A DNA stretch of 64,000 nucleotides from Agrocybe praecox. Lineage: Eukaryota; Basidiomycota; Agaricomycetes; Agaricales; Agrocybaceae. The stretch spans positions 4,774,001 through 4,838,000 of the forward strand of contig OZ024840.1 in assembly GCA_964017145.1 (NCBI GenBank), in the 5' to 3' direction. Of this stretch, positions 11,610 through 23,755 are shown piece after piece. The translations under genes and the position numbers were made by a program. Numbering within the stretch: the stretch's first letter is position 1; every line of letters begins with the position of its first letter. The notes below the pieces were generated by a model, which saw only the letters and a list, made by a program, of their open reading frames with translations, was not told the DNA's origin and made no database searches.

Positions 11610-13350
11610 TTGCTGGTAAGAGCGTGTAGAGTACAAGAAACAAAGATGGAGGAGGTTTAGCCGAATGATCTGATAAGAGTGAGAAGTTGGGGGTGACATA
11701 AATCCCTATGTCGTTGTTACTGCCTGTTTAACCCGGGGCCGGTCATCCGAACGACTCCAAATATAGTCCTCGGCATCGCCTTCGTCTTCCGAGTGGACCA
11801 GTTGTGCATTTACACAGTAACCTATCACATTTTTCTCAATTTTGGATGTGCTGCATCACCATTCTCTATAGAACATTCCCGGATCAGCTGATAATAAAAA
11901 TCATCAATCACGGTATTCTGACACTAGGCACAGAAATGTATTTATGTAGTTCAAAAATTCGATAGAATCTGTGAATTGGAAATTCCGGCTCGTAATGTTT
12001 GCACGAGTCCGGCGGCCTCTTTCGGCAAAACGCTGATCGTTGTCCTCGTTCTGCTCGCTCTGCTTCAAATTCAAAGTCCGAACTTACTACTCAAATTCAC
12101 AAATTGAACATCCCTTCTGCATACGTCAGTATTAGAGTTATGATTCGGGATAGAGATTAGGAGTGTTGTACAAGGGAACTGGACGACGATAGGATAATAA
12201 ATAAAATCAGGTTTAGACAAATAAAAGAAACGGTGGACGACAGAGTCTGCACGTGATGGGTACGTCTAACGACGCGCATGCATTTTGCTGTGCGCGTGAG
12301 GTACTCATAGACTAGGCGAGCTCATATCTGACAAGAGGTTAGAGTTAGATCTCAGATCTCAGAGGTTAGGTGGATTCAGGAAGGCGGCCGGACGATTTAA
12401 TATTTTTATGTGATTTCTTTCTTCCAAGCTCCAGACCTATCATTTCGCTTCGCTTCCTACTCATACTGACTCCGACTTCTCACCTATGGTTCATGTTCCA
12501 CGACGGCTAACTTCTCTGCACGAACACTACATCATACCTCGGCTCCCTATCTTCCTATCACACATGCCCCACCCATCACCCTTTGTTTCGACCGTACTTC
12601 CTCCAATTTCGCTCTCACGCTTTACGTTCAAGGTTTTTTTTCTCGACGTCCCCATACGAACCGACATACCTAACTGCTGTATTATCATTGTCCATCCGTG
12701 CACCTCATCTCGTCTCGTCTCATCTCAGCTCTCTCGATCTTTCCCTCTTTGTTTCCGAGCAGTATGTTCCACTCTGCACACACCACCGGGTCGGCCTTGT
12801 AAAAGTATCTTTTCGATTCAGGTACGACGTTCAACCTGAATATGAATTTCCATTTCTGGTTAATCTCCCTCTTCGAGATTTCACCCGACACATCTCTAAA
12901 AACACATAGACGATCTGCATCAAATGAAACTATTGCCCAACTATTTTTTCAGTAGCCAACAACCCAAACGCAGGTCTCTCGACTCTATCCTGATGTGATC
13001 TTAGCTACATGTCTCCGATTAATTGGTTAGGACCATTCATTCGGGTTCGTATATCCTATTATATCACCTTTTATTTATCCTCGTTCGAATCTGAATAGAA
13101 TTTATCGACTAGATTGTAATTATATTACTCCTCCATGTTCTATTTCAGCTACAGTTATATGCGTGATGATTTTTATCTGTACATCGCGTTCTTTACAAAT
13201 GATCGAGTCGAGTAATCACGTCTTCTGATTTGCAATGAAAAATGCAAGTATTATGTACGCATTTTTATTTATGGAATTCAGAATTTTCATGCAATCTGTG
13301 ACCAAACGTTGCGCTGGTGTATTTGAAAAATTGGAATGGATGTGTGTGCC

Positions 13351-13420
13351 CTTGAACGCGCTGTTTGGCACGGAAGCTCCGTGCCGAACGTTCCGGACAT
13401 GGACCAAAATGGTACGTTAT
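13351..13420 (+). repeat. Dispersed core repeat, copy 5
   Basis: Contains GGCACGGAAGCTCCGTGCCG, itself a short palindrome, then GTTCCGGACATGGACC and the donor-like GGTACGTTAT. It has a small internal deletion against copies 2 and 6. Confidence 0.75.
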
Positions 13421-15099
13421 GTTTATTTTCAACGACCAGCCTTTCTTTCCTTGTCCTTCAACGTTTATTTTCCGTCCACTCTTTCGTTTTCAGGCTCATC
13501 CTGATGTATGAAGACTTTCAAATGTGTACTTTTACCGATATTTTCAAGGAAGGCGCGCCTTTGGGTGTGTGTGTGTGTGCATAAACACAACGGTCGCGTC
13601 GTCTGTCCTGCCTGCTACCTTCCGTTCGATTATATTTTAGTTTGTCCTCGCATCTTCACGTCTCAAGATCTCAAGATCTTAACGGTCGCGCCATAGTCTC
13701 GTCGCTTTTACCCTTGGTCGTTTCCAAGCTCAACGTTCAACGCTCAACGTCAACGTCAACGTCAACCCTGTCCGTGTCCACGACCAAGGTCCAACGCAGT
13801 TTTTTTCCCCTACCTTTCTCCCTCTCGTCTGCTTCCGGGTATTCCTTTCAACCTTGCGTCTATCTCGACTTTCGGATTATTCCCAATTTCGTTGTTCTCA
13901 CCGATGCTTGCGGAACACGTCTTTGGGTTGGGTTTGGGTGGCATGGACAGCTGGATGTGTGAGATTTGGCCAGGTAAGTTACACATACAGGTAATCTATT
14001 TTGATTGACATGAACATGAATGCGTCAGACCACCATTTTCTACCGCCTCAGCTTCCGTTAACCCGAGTACGTTCGTTTACTCGTCCGTCCTGCATGCCCC
14101 TGCATCCATCTGACATAGTCGCAACACTATCAGGCGTACCGCGGTACCGGCCTATCTATAGCGGTGCTTGAACCAATCTTGTAGTGTACAAACGCCTTTT
14201 ACGTCGTCTTTACAGATCTCTCACCTCACCTTCAGCTCACATCTCGCATTGCAGGAACATCTTTTTGAACATCTTTTTCTTACGATGCTGGGGCCCGTCC
14301 TCCTTCGTCCGTCCTTTTTGTCCCTTCGATTCTCGTCACATCCACCCCGACATCCCAGGTCTATCCCGGTCGCTTCTCTTCGACTGATATATGTTTCTGG
14401 GTTGACCTGTCTTTGGGTATGGGGGTGTGTGATGGCAGGTGTTTGGATGGTGGTATATTGGGGTGAGATACGCATAGAGGAAGTTTAGCTTGATACGCTT
14501 GCACCTACGCATGTCCAATTGCAATACCCTCTGACCTCGTTTTCCCTCAACTCAAGTCCGTCTGTTCAGTTGTGTCTCCCCTGACAAACTCTGTTCAGTC
14601 TACGCCAACACCTCTCCTCTCTTCTTGCTCCATTCCCATTAGCTCTCGCCTCCTGTGGTCCGTACTCCTCTGTACAAATACAACAGCCCCCTGCCGTCAA
14701 TGTGTCGCGCTCCTCCCTTCTCCCTCGCCGTAACCCGCACAATACGTCTTGTACGCTCATGTTGCGCATAGAGCTCTCAAGTCTGCATCCCTTTGTTCTT
14801 CCACTGTCGATTCGACAGTCTGGCATACGGTCTGCGTTGGGCTATGTATGCTATCAAACCAAGTCGTACGTGTATTTTTCAACAAGAAAATCTGTCAGTT
14901 TATTAATAGGTGCTCGTTCTTTTCTTCTTTCTCTTTCCCCCTCGTTCTTTTTCCTTCCAGATTCTCTAGATGCAGGGCTGTGGAACTTCATCGTCTCCGA
15001 CGTGATTTATTTGAGCTACATGACTTTTATGATGCGCCGAATGTTCTAGGCTGTTTGTATCCAGTTTCTGCAGTGTTTTCTCGGTTTTGATGTTCAGGT

Positions 15100-17000
15100 T
15101 TGATGGACTTTGCCCTGAACACGAGGACGCCGGTGCGCTGAATCATTTTTAGCGATCATCGATCATTGGTGAGGTGCCCCAGGTCTATTTCTTGTTCTTT
15201 ATTTCCTATACTGCCACTTGTAGGCCTGCATTTGGTTATGTGCGTTCCCTGGTTTGGATTGGGAATTCGAATCATCGGTTCTCGAAATGATCGAATATTA
15301 TCACTCAATCTTCTCAGATTGCCGCACGTTTATGTGGTGTCTCTTTTATTGGTCTTACCCATCTAATCTCTTCTTTCAGACCTTCGGGGTATATTGGGTT
15401 TCCTATCCTCGAGGTACGTCTACGTTTCATTACGTTTTCTCTAACACTACTTATTCAATTCCATTCATTCAACGTTAATCCTTCATGTTCAAGCAATTTC
15501 ATGCGCTTTATGGCGCGTTTTCAGTATGACCCTCCCAAGTGTATTACAACGTTCATCGTCTGGGGATGATTATTCTCGTATCGCCCTTCAATATTTCAAT
15601 TCAAGAAGATGGGGTTGCCCAGCATGGGTTCAAGTACATATTCCATTGTATGATTTGGACCAGTAGTACGACTCGGAGTTACATTACACATTACACATTA
15701 CATATTTACCACCCTTATGTTTAAACTAGCATGGAAAGTTAAGCGTCCTGCATAATCCATACCCTGAGTTCTTTTCTTGTATCTTGATCCCCTCATTTCT
15801 GACTGAATGTTGAATATTACAGAGTGTACCAGTTCGATCGCCTCGGCTGCCGTTCGCTGTCCGAACGCGTTGTTGACGCGATGTTTGATACGGAAGCTCC
15901 GTGCCGGCAGGTCCGAGCATCGCCACATGAACCAAAATTGTACGTCATCAGCATTTTTATTTCCACTTCCACCACCATCCCGCCTTTTCTTTTCGTGCCC
16001 TATTAACTAACCGTTCCAGTTCACGCCTATCTCAACGCGCAAATTCTGCTCCAATCTCGTCACTTTGACTGACGCTTTCTGGGTAGACGCATTTTTAGGT
16101 ACGGGCATGGGTATGGGTTGCATGGACTGGCATGGAAAGGTGGATATGAGGGATTTCAATGGCTGAGGTACGCATAACCAAGGCTTGTTTGCTTGTAGCT
16201 AAACATGTCCGATAGAAGTTCTCTCCGATATCATCTTTGGCCAACCTAGCTACGTCCGGCATCCATCTGACACAGTCGCGATTCGAGCACTGCGACCGGA
16301 TGCTCCTCGGGCTCAAAGTTGCTGACTTTCAATCATGACCTCCTCAACGTCAAATCTCGCAACCCATGATCTTGTTGGGCGTGTCATTGGGGGTGGTGAT
16401 GGGAAAAAGCTCGATGTTGAGGTACGCATACACAACGTTAAACCTGAACAATCTGCATTCAAACACAAACGTCCACCAGCGTGCGTCTAAAGTCGCTTTC
16501 CCATCTTCCAACTCCTTATCCATGCCGGACCGCACTCGCATTTGCATTCCCGTCTACGCGTCTCCGGTCCCCCTATGCCACTCTTTCCAGCCCTAGACCT
16601 TTTGTTTAGCTTCTCACTCATACCGCCCAGTCCTTCTCCGATGGGCAGAACTCCATGATGGCCATATTTCTCTACATGAACACCACGTCGTACCTCGGCT
16701 CCCTCGGCCATTGGCACCCGTCAGAGCGTCGCGCTCCTTCCTTCGTCCCTGCAGGCCCTTCCGGCTCACAATGCTCCCATCTTTTCACACCCATGCCCCT
16801 CGCTGCAATCCACTCTATACATCAACCACTCCCCCAAGGTTCGCTGTCACGCTGTAAGATCGATTTTTCCTTCTCAAGCTCCTCATACGAAATAACATAT
16901 CAAACTGCTGGATTCTCGTCGCCCAGCCGTAACCCTCATCTCAACTCCCTCGATATCGTGCTCTACTTTGTCTCACAGTACGTTCCACTCTGCACTAAAA
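15100..17000. repeat. Orphan copy of the family A upstream block
   Basis: Matches about 3830-5600 upstream of A1 and 22900-24700 upstream of A2, for example the GAATATTATC..CTCAATCTTCTC stretch and the Y-rich block after core copy 6. No NACHT coding sequence is attached, so this is either a remnant of a lost A gene or a separately copied piece. Confidence 0.65.
15861..15950 (+). repeat. Dispersed core repeat, copy 6
   Basis: Well-preserved core inside the orphan upstream block (15.1-17.0 kb). It shares CCGTGCCGGCAGGTCCGAGC and the trailing TGTACGTCATC with copy 2. Confidence 0.85.
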
Positions 17001-18275
17001 CCATGCCGGCCTTTTCAGAGCATCGTACTCATTCGCTTTTTGCCCTCACCGTCATTATCCCTTCAGGTACCTAACGTTCGAACGTTCAACGTCAGCCAGC
17101 ATCTGCAAGTTTGAACGTCTATTCCTGGACAACTCCCTTCGAAAATTCACTTGGCACACCTGGGCTTATTTCGCGCATCGATCTACCCGCACTGCATTCT
17201 TTTGCCCTCGATTTTGCCCTCCCCCATTGCAATCGATGACCTGATATACGATTTGTGTAGAACTATTGGTTCTGTTGATTTTATACACAACGAACCCTTT
17301 TATTCAATCATAGTGTGCAACACGCAGAAATTTTACATTCGCAACGGATCGTTCTTTGGCCTGGCGTTCCTTCCTCACGTTCCTTTCTAGCTCTGCCTCC
17401 TACGCTGTGTTTTCTTTCCTGATACGCTCAACGCAAGCCTTTCGACTATTGTTCCTGATGTGATTTTGGCTACATGACCTTGATTATCAGGTTATAACCG
17501 ACTCGGGCGTCCGTTTATTCTCATTTGTCTCATTAATTGAGTGTGCACAGTGCTTTGTCAATTAAAAGGTTTACGATGTTGGCTCCGTACTGGGCCCAGA
17601 GTGTCGTCTCGTGATTATTTATTCATGCCCTCGATCGTTCATGTCTATTTTGACGTGCGAATTCCTCCCTATTTTTGTCCATGAGACTCATTCTTGCTGG
17701 AAGCGTACTTTGGTATGGGCTTGGCCGAGACTCTCCTAAAATGGCTCTGTTCGATCACGAACTTGTCACCTCTGGAAACACAGTCCCATATGCATGCTCG
17801 CTACCGCCTCCCCTGTCCTTCTGTCTCAGTTCCCAGCTCCAGATCTATCTGTTTATTTTCTGTGCACCTGCACTCCTCGCATTCCATGGTCCACATTCTC
17901 TGATGGTTGTACAACCCTACACAAACGTCAGGTGTCGTCCTCGTTTGCTCTTTGCTGTTCATTTCGCGCTTGTTCTAACGGTCCATCCGCGACACTTCAA
18001 TTATTACCCTTCCATTTCGGCCCGGGATACGTTTCTTTCGAACCAACATACTCAACTGTTGCATCTATCAACATCAATCACCGCGCATCCATGATGAACA
18101 GAATCGCGATATCAACAACCGGTTCACATTCGCCACCGTTATGAATCTCTGTTTTTTATGGCCTCTTTCAAGTTCCGATCATTCCTCTTTTTTTTTTTTT
18201 AACTCAACCCGCGATAACCAGGTGAAATTTAATTTTAATTATGCCACCTCGAATGAATTGGAATCGGTCGTCTCG

Positions 18276-18368
18276 TGTTGTTCACGCGATGTTTGGGATC
18301 GGAAGCTCAGCGCTCAGGGCCCGGGTGCCGAGCGTTTCCACGGGAATCAAAATGGGTGCGTCATCGTT
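18276..18368 (+). repeat. Dispersed core repeat, copy 7
   Basis: Diverged copy with TTCACGCGATGTTTGGGATC, a small G/C-rich insertion, and a trailing GGGTGCGTCATC. Confidence 0.65.
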
Positions 18369-19409
18369 TTGATTTCCAACTCACCCCTATCTGTCCTTTT
18401 CTCCTTCCTCCAACATTTGATCTTTGCTCTTTCCTTTTCAGGCCCATATCCATGTATGGAGTCATTTGTTTGTCTACGCCCGACCGATGTTTCCTGGGTA
18501 GACGCGTCTTTAGGTGGTGGATGTGGATGTGGGTGGGTGGACATGCGGGATTGTTCTGAGCGAGGTACGCATCCATATCATATGGACTGATTTAGCTGCG
18601 CCTAATCACTTCCGACCACAACTCCCCATGACCCCGTCTTCCGACAGCTCAAGTCCGCCGCCATACTGCATGCTCTTGCAACCATCCAAATAGTGGATTT
18701 CTCGTTCCCGCTCCGCGCCGTTTTAATTCCCAGATATCAGTTCCATTTCTTTCATGACATACATCCCTACCGACGCATTCTTCGGCCCTCCTGTGTCTTG
18801 GTCCCAAGCTTCGGATCTATTGCTCGGCTTCCCGCCCGTATACTAACCATCATGTCATTTGAAATTTAACCTCCAGCACTCTGTGGTCCATACCCCATGA
18901 TTGTTATACATCTCCGTAAGAAGACAAGGTTGTATATCGGCACCTTGCCAAGTCGGTTCACGACTCGTATTTCAAAAATTTGAGCTTTTCCTCCTTGCTG
19001 TTGTGTACGCAAATCATTTTGTGACCCCACCTGCGCTTTTTTCCTTTGACTCTTCATCCCCTTTTCAATTTTCTTTAGGCGCGCGAAGTAATTTTTTGTT
19101 TTTGTTCCCTCAAAACCTCCAATAAACCTAACGATATTAATTCGTTCGAATTTTCGTGCGTCTTGTTCATTTAATCTAACTTGTCCCTTCCCTGCGTCTA
19201 TATTACTTTGCTGTCATTGTCCTTTCTGTGTTCCCATCGTCCTCCTTCACACGGATCGGACTCCAAACACGTCAAAAACCCGCGCAGAAACCTAGCGATC
19301 TAGTTTGACATATATTATCCCTCTTCTTCCCTGGCAGAACTACACTAAGCGACCAGAATCTGACATCCATAGCATCTGTTTATAACGTCCACAGCAACTT
19401 TTTCGCTGC

Positions 19410-22006
19410 TTATCCCGGGTTGCGTCTTGCCCGTTTTCGGGCGTTTCTATTACCAGTTCGTTTCAGATATCTGGTGATTTCCTTCCGTGCAGTGCGGCTG
19501 AGATGCGGGAATGCCATTGACATTGGCGAAAAAGTTTGTGTTTTGCACATCTCGATGAGTGGTGCATATGGTGCGGCTCTTGGCAAGCTTTTGATCAAAC
19601 TTTGCAGAAGGGTTGCATATTCGAACGGGAGATCTTTAATTGAAGATGGAAGTTCAAACCCGTAGCCGTAAATGTGCTGAAGAGGCGCCAGCTGGAAACC
19701 AGAACCGTGATCTTCCTTGTGATCAGCGAAATGTGCAACCTTTCTGAATGTAGTGAGACATGTAGGCTCGTCGATGGAGGTATCGATCAACTGCTGGTCC
19801 TCTGATTGACGACTCCATGCTCTTCTGTGCCATTTCCATGGATGTGTTTTTCGATTTGTGTTGAATAATATTCCAGTTTGCAAAAAATATTTCGCTACCC
19901 ATCTCAGATGGGGATTGTGGTCGCAGATCACTTGTAGGCAGTAGGCTGCGACCCTTGAATATATACTGCATTTTTCGACCTCTGTAATGATCCCTTCACC
20001 CAAAGGAAGTCTCATGGGATGGTCGTGCTCCTCGACCCACACCTCGATGAGGGTTTCGTCGAAATTGTTATTGATAATTTCCATAAAAGTGGATAAAAAC
20101 CAAATTTTAGAGTCGTCGTGGATGCAAAAAGCTGCAAATACATAATTCGACTTCCAATTTTCGCGACGTGCTCCACGTATTTCTGCAAGAATGCAGTGCC
20201 AGAATGATTGACTGTGGGTGATAAAAGCCTCATTAATATTGCCATTCTTATTCTGAAGATGGATGTTAAGATTATTCAGAAAGACCACAAAATCGTGTTA
20301 TACGCACATGTTTATGAAGAAACTGAAAAAATAACCCAAAGAAGCCAAGTGCATAACATTCAGAAGTGTCAGAAAACAATGACCTGCAGAATGACTCCAT
20401 GGGAAACTCTATGATGGCTCTCAGAGGTGTGCTGTAGATGGCGCTGTCCCAGTCTTCACATGAAATTTCCAAAGAGTGTAGCATATTACCAGGCTGGTGA
20501 AGTTTAGACAGATTCCATCCATACAAATGTTGCTCTGTTTCTGATGTTAAGTGATTGTAATTTCTAAATGGAATGAATCCTGACCTGAGTAAATTTGCAT
20601 GATCCGCAGGAGATAAAAAGACTGTGTTTCCTTTTTGTGCTTGTAAAATTGTTTGGATCGCTGTGGGTCAAACAGAAAATCTGCAAGTGACTTGTGCAGA
20701 AGCTTGACTGCACGATGAGGTGATGCAAAGTATTCAATCTCCACAATGGAAGCGAAATCGCAAAGAAAAACTTCGACGGTTCCTGACTCCAGTGAAAGCA
20801 TCAGCTCTATCGCGCTTGGATCCAATCTTTGGCTAATTGCTGCAATAAACAATATATCCAGTAATAAATCCGGGTCATCTGCTGTTTTGATTATATGCAT
20901 ATAGAGAGCATCGAGTTGAACAAATGGTAAGTCCTTGAATGGAGGACGGAGGCCAAGTACCGACTCCAACCTCTGATCCGGGCGGTGACGTGGGGATTGC
21001 ATATATTTGACGATGGTCGTGGCGTAGATGAATTGTCCGGATGATTTCTTTACGATATCGTCCACATGGCTTTCCTTCGGCCACTCTGCAGGCAACAAGT
21101 GTTTGAATCTGTGTCCTGCCTTGATATCCTTGAAGCTATCGGACAGGTAAAGTGTAATATCCTTGTCAGGAGAGTATTCATCACCAAGAAGTATCTTGAA
21201 AAGAAGATGATGCACTGTCGGGGACAAGAAGAAACTGGTTATATGGCTTTCCGGACGGCTACAGACAAGGAAGCGGAATGGTATTAGCGAAGAAGTTGAG
21301 ATGTATGTCAGGGTATCCAAGATATCCTCTTGACTGGAGGGGTTCTGGCATTCATCGAGGCCATCTATCACGATCAGCCGTGGTGCCACGTGAAGCTCAT
21401 CGGAGAACGTTGCTGAGAGGGGGTTGATCACGAGGGAGACAAATTGTGTCCTCAACGCGCGGGAAAAGACCAGCGGATCGTGGTCAACAGCGTCAGAGAC
21501 TGCCTTGCGGAGCTTGTAATTTTTGCAACACATCTGGTACGCGATGGTTGCGACAAGTGATCCAGAGTGATTCCTTGTTGAATCACTGGAAGAAAAGAAG
21601 AAACTCGCGAGGAGCCTTCCTTCTTCAGCACAGCGCTCGCAAATGCTCCTTCCAATGGCGGATTTACCGGCACCCGCAGCACCAGTCACCCAAGCGATGT
21701 CCCTTTCCCTCGTCTGCTCATGCACTCCTTCCATCCAGTCAATGATCGTCTGTATCACTGCGACGCGTGTGCCGGGATGACACCTCGGGAGATCAAACGT
21801 GTGCCCTGCGTCGTGCAGGGCATTCATCGCAACAAAAGAAAGCAACCGTTCATATCCCCCTGAATTCGTAGACAAATTCATTAGATTTTGTTCCAATATC
21901 CCAGCATAAACGCACTATTTGCCTCACTGTGAATGTGAGTATTATTAACACTGGTAAAGTTTCCTCCAGAAATGGATGTATTTCTGGCGTTTCGAAACAT
22001 GGACAT
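19410..22006 (-). CDS. NACHT NTPase (NLR-like) A2, intact
   Basis: Reference copy of family A. Exons 21916-22006, 20585-21859, 20308-20534 and 19410-20252 give an 811-residue model. The start is the first of two nearby in-frame Met codons (MSMFRN). Exon 1 encodes the Gly/Asn-rich motif (SGGNFTSVNNTHIHSE). Walker A GAAGAGKS is at residues 90-97, Walker B LIVIDGLDEC at 192-201, and CSRPESH from 230. LLHKSLADFLFDP marks the end of the NTPase and winged-helix part. The C-terminal half has no recognised repeat domain but ends in PLIEMCKT...MSMAF and RYLKRTG, shared with family B. Intron 2 is proven by a frame change that only splicing repairs. Likely a cytosolic signalling NTPase (family knowledge); its trigger and partner are unknown. 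It is the duplicate of A1 and lies head to tail with B1 and B2. Confidence 0.88.
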
Positions 22007-22570
22007 GTTGAAAGTCTTGTAAGATATTGCCGACTTGTTTAGGGTGTGTGTGGCTGGCAGCAGGGAACAAATAGAAAACTTGGAGGTAAGGTGATAGTGC
22101 GTCGTTGAAGTCCTTCTTGTATTCTCGATACCGTCCTTAGAGCTCAGCGGGGCTGTGCCATTGAGACGATGAGTTCTGTCACTATCAGAAATATCAGACC
22201 ATCTACACTGGTTCTACACATCATGTATGTCTTCTTTACTCTGTGTTGATGATTCTTAGATCTGTGTACACAGCCGGCGATTTGAACCCGCTTTGCCTCC
22301 ATAACCACATCAATAATTTGCAGATCTTACATGCTGTTTCTGTTTCTGTTTGCGATTAGACCTTTCAGCAACCTGTTGTTGGTCTCACTCATTTTTTCCC
22401 TTTGGACTACATTATCACTGTCGGACGGATCAATGTTCCAGAGGTGCATACAGAAATACACGTAGCCTGTCTTTTTTGTGGCTCGGCTATCCCATGTAGA
22501 CGCCTCTAAGTATAAGATTACATGTATTGCCTGTAATACAGTTATCACAGCCTGTTCGTTCTCTTTTAAT

Positions 22571-22655
22571 GGCACAGCTACCGTACATCCACTGACTTCG
22601 ATGTGCCGGGACACCCCTGTTGTATTCCGGGCATTGCCACATGAACCAAAGATAA
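22571..22655 (+). repeat. Dispersed core repeat, copy 8 (partial)
   Basis: Counterpart of copy 1 upstream of A2. It keeps GGGCATTGCCACATGAACC after the same altered 5' half. Confidence 0.7.
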
Positions 22656-23660
22656 TACCTCAGTAGTTTATTTTCAGTCTTCGTTGCTTTTATAAATAAC
22701 ACGGTATTTCATTCACTCGTCGGTTTCTTCGAAGGACATTCGATGCCACATTGACGCGTCTATGTGGGGATGGCTTTAAATATAACGGAAAAAGCCTCTA
22801 CATTCATCCTATTTAGGTTTGACGGCCCTGGCCCACATATGAGGACGCTGGATATATCATCGGTCTGCGACTCTGTCGTGTTGAATCATATTTCAGTTCT
22901 CCGGGGATCATTGGTCACTTGTACTCTATTTTCTATTTTCTTCTTTTTCTTGTGATATCACTATATGGGAACCGTTGCTCATGATCCCCACGTCGTTTGT
23001 CTTTGCCATTCAATGGCACCTGCTAGGGATCGTGAATTTTGGATCATCTGCTTTCGAAATACTCGAATATTATCCTCGATCTTCTCTGATAACCACCCAC
23101 GTAAGTGGAGTCTCCTTTATCGGTCTTACCCATCTAATCTATTCCTTCCGACCTTCAAAGCATATGGCCTATCCCACCCTCGAGGTGTGTCTGAGTCTTA
23201 TTTCGTCTTCTCTAACACTACTTATTCAATTCCATTCATTCAATGTTAATCGTCCATGTTGAACCACGTTCATACGCCTATTGTGCATTTTCTGTATGAT
23301 CTAGTCTTCATATCACCTCAAACCAAATCTTAGATGCGCTTGTCCAGTGTGAAAATTTTGATTTTCTAGTTATCGCTCTTTTCTAGACATTGAGAACGCG
23401 GCTTATATGTGAGGCTGATATTGATGCGGGTTTATTTTTAAGCTCTGAACTCCTTTGAGAGGAAGCGGTACTTCGGTGTATTTGTTTGCATGGATTAACT
23501 CCAGGTCGAGAGTCGTGCATAATCCATACGCGTGAGTTCTTTTCTTGCGTCCTGATCCCCTCGTTTCTGGGGTTGTATTCTCACCTAAACATTAACTTTG
23601 AAGGTGACGTGTTGAATATTGCACCACGTACCAGATTCAGTCGTCTCCTATTGTTTGCGG

Positions 23661-23755
23661 TTCGAACGCGTTGTTGACGCGATGTTTGATGTGGAAGCTC
23701 CGTGCCGGCAGCTCCGAGCATCGTCACATGAGCCAAAACGATAGTACGTCATCAA
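23661..23755 (+). repeat. Dispersed core repeat, copy 9
   Basis: Counterpart of copy 2: GTTGTTGACGCGATGTTTG, CTCCGTGCCGGCAGCTCCG, and a trailing AGTACGTCATC with small changes. Confidence 0.85.

Larger units (their letters stand above)
11610..19409. repeat. Repeat-rich intergenic block between B1 and A2
   Basis: No convincing gene in 7.8 kb. To about 11890 it matches the 5' flank of B2. From about 15100 to 17000 it carries a third copy of the DNA that lies upstream of A1 and A2, but without a NACHT gene beside it. The rest is pyrimidine-rich repeat sequence with three core copies, GAGGTACGCAT pieces (near 16171, 16421, 18565) and small tandem stretches such as CAACGT units near 13735-13770 and a GT run near 13565. 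Confidence 0.65.

Noticed and set aside
21859..21896. Alternative start of A2 at Met 21896 without the first intron
   Set aside because: The frame is open, but all five paralogues share a separate first exon with a consistent phase-1 intron, so the spliced start is preferred.
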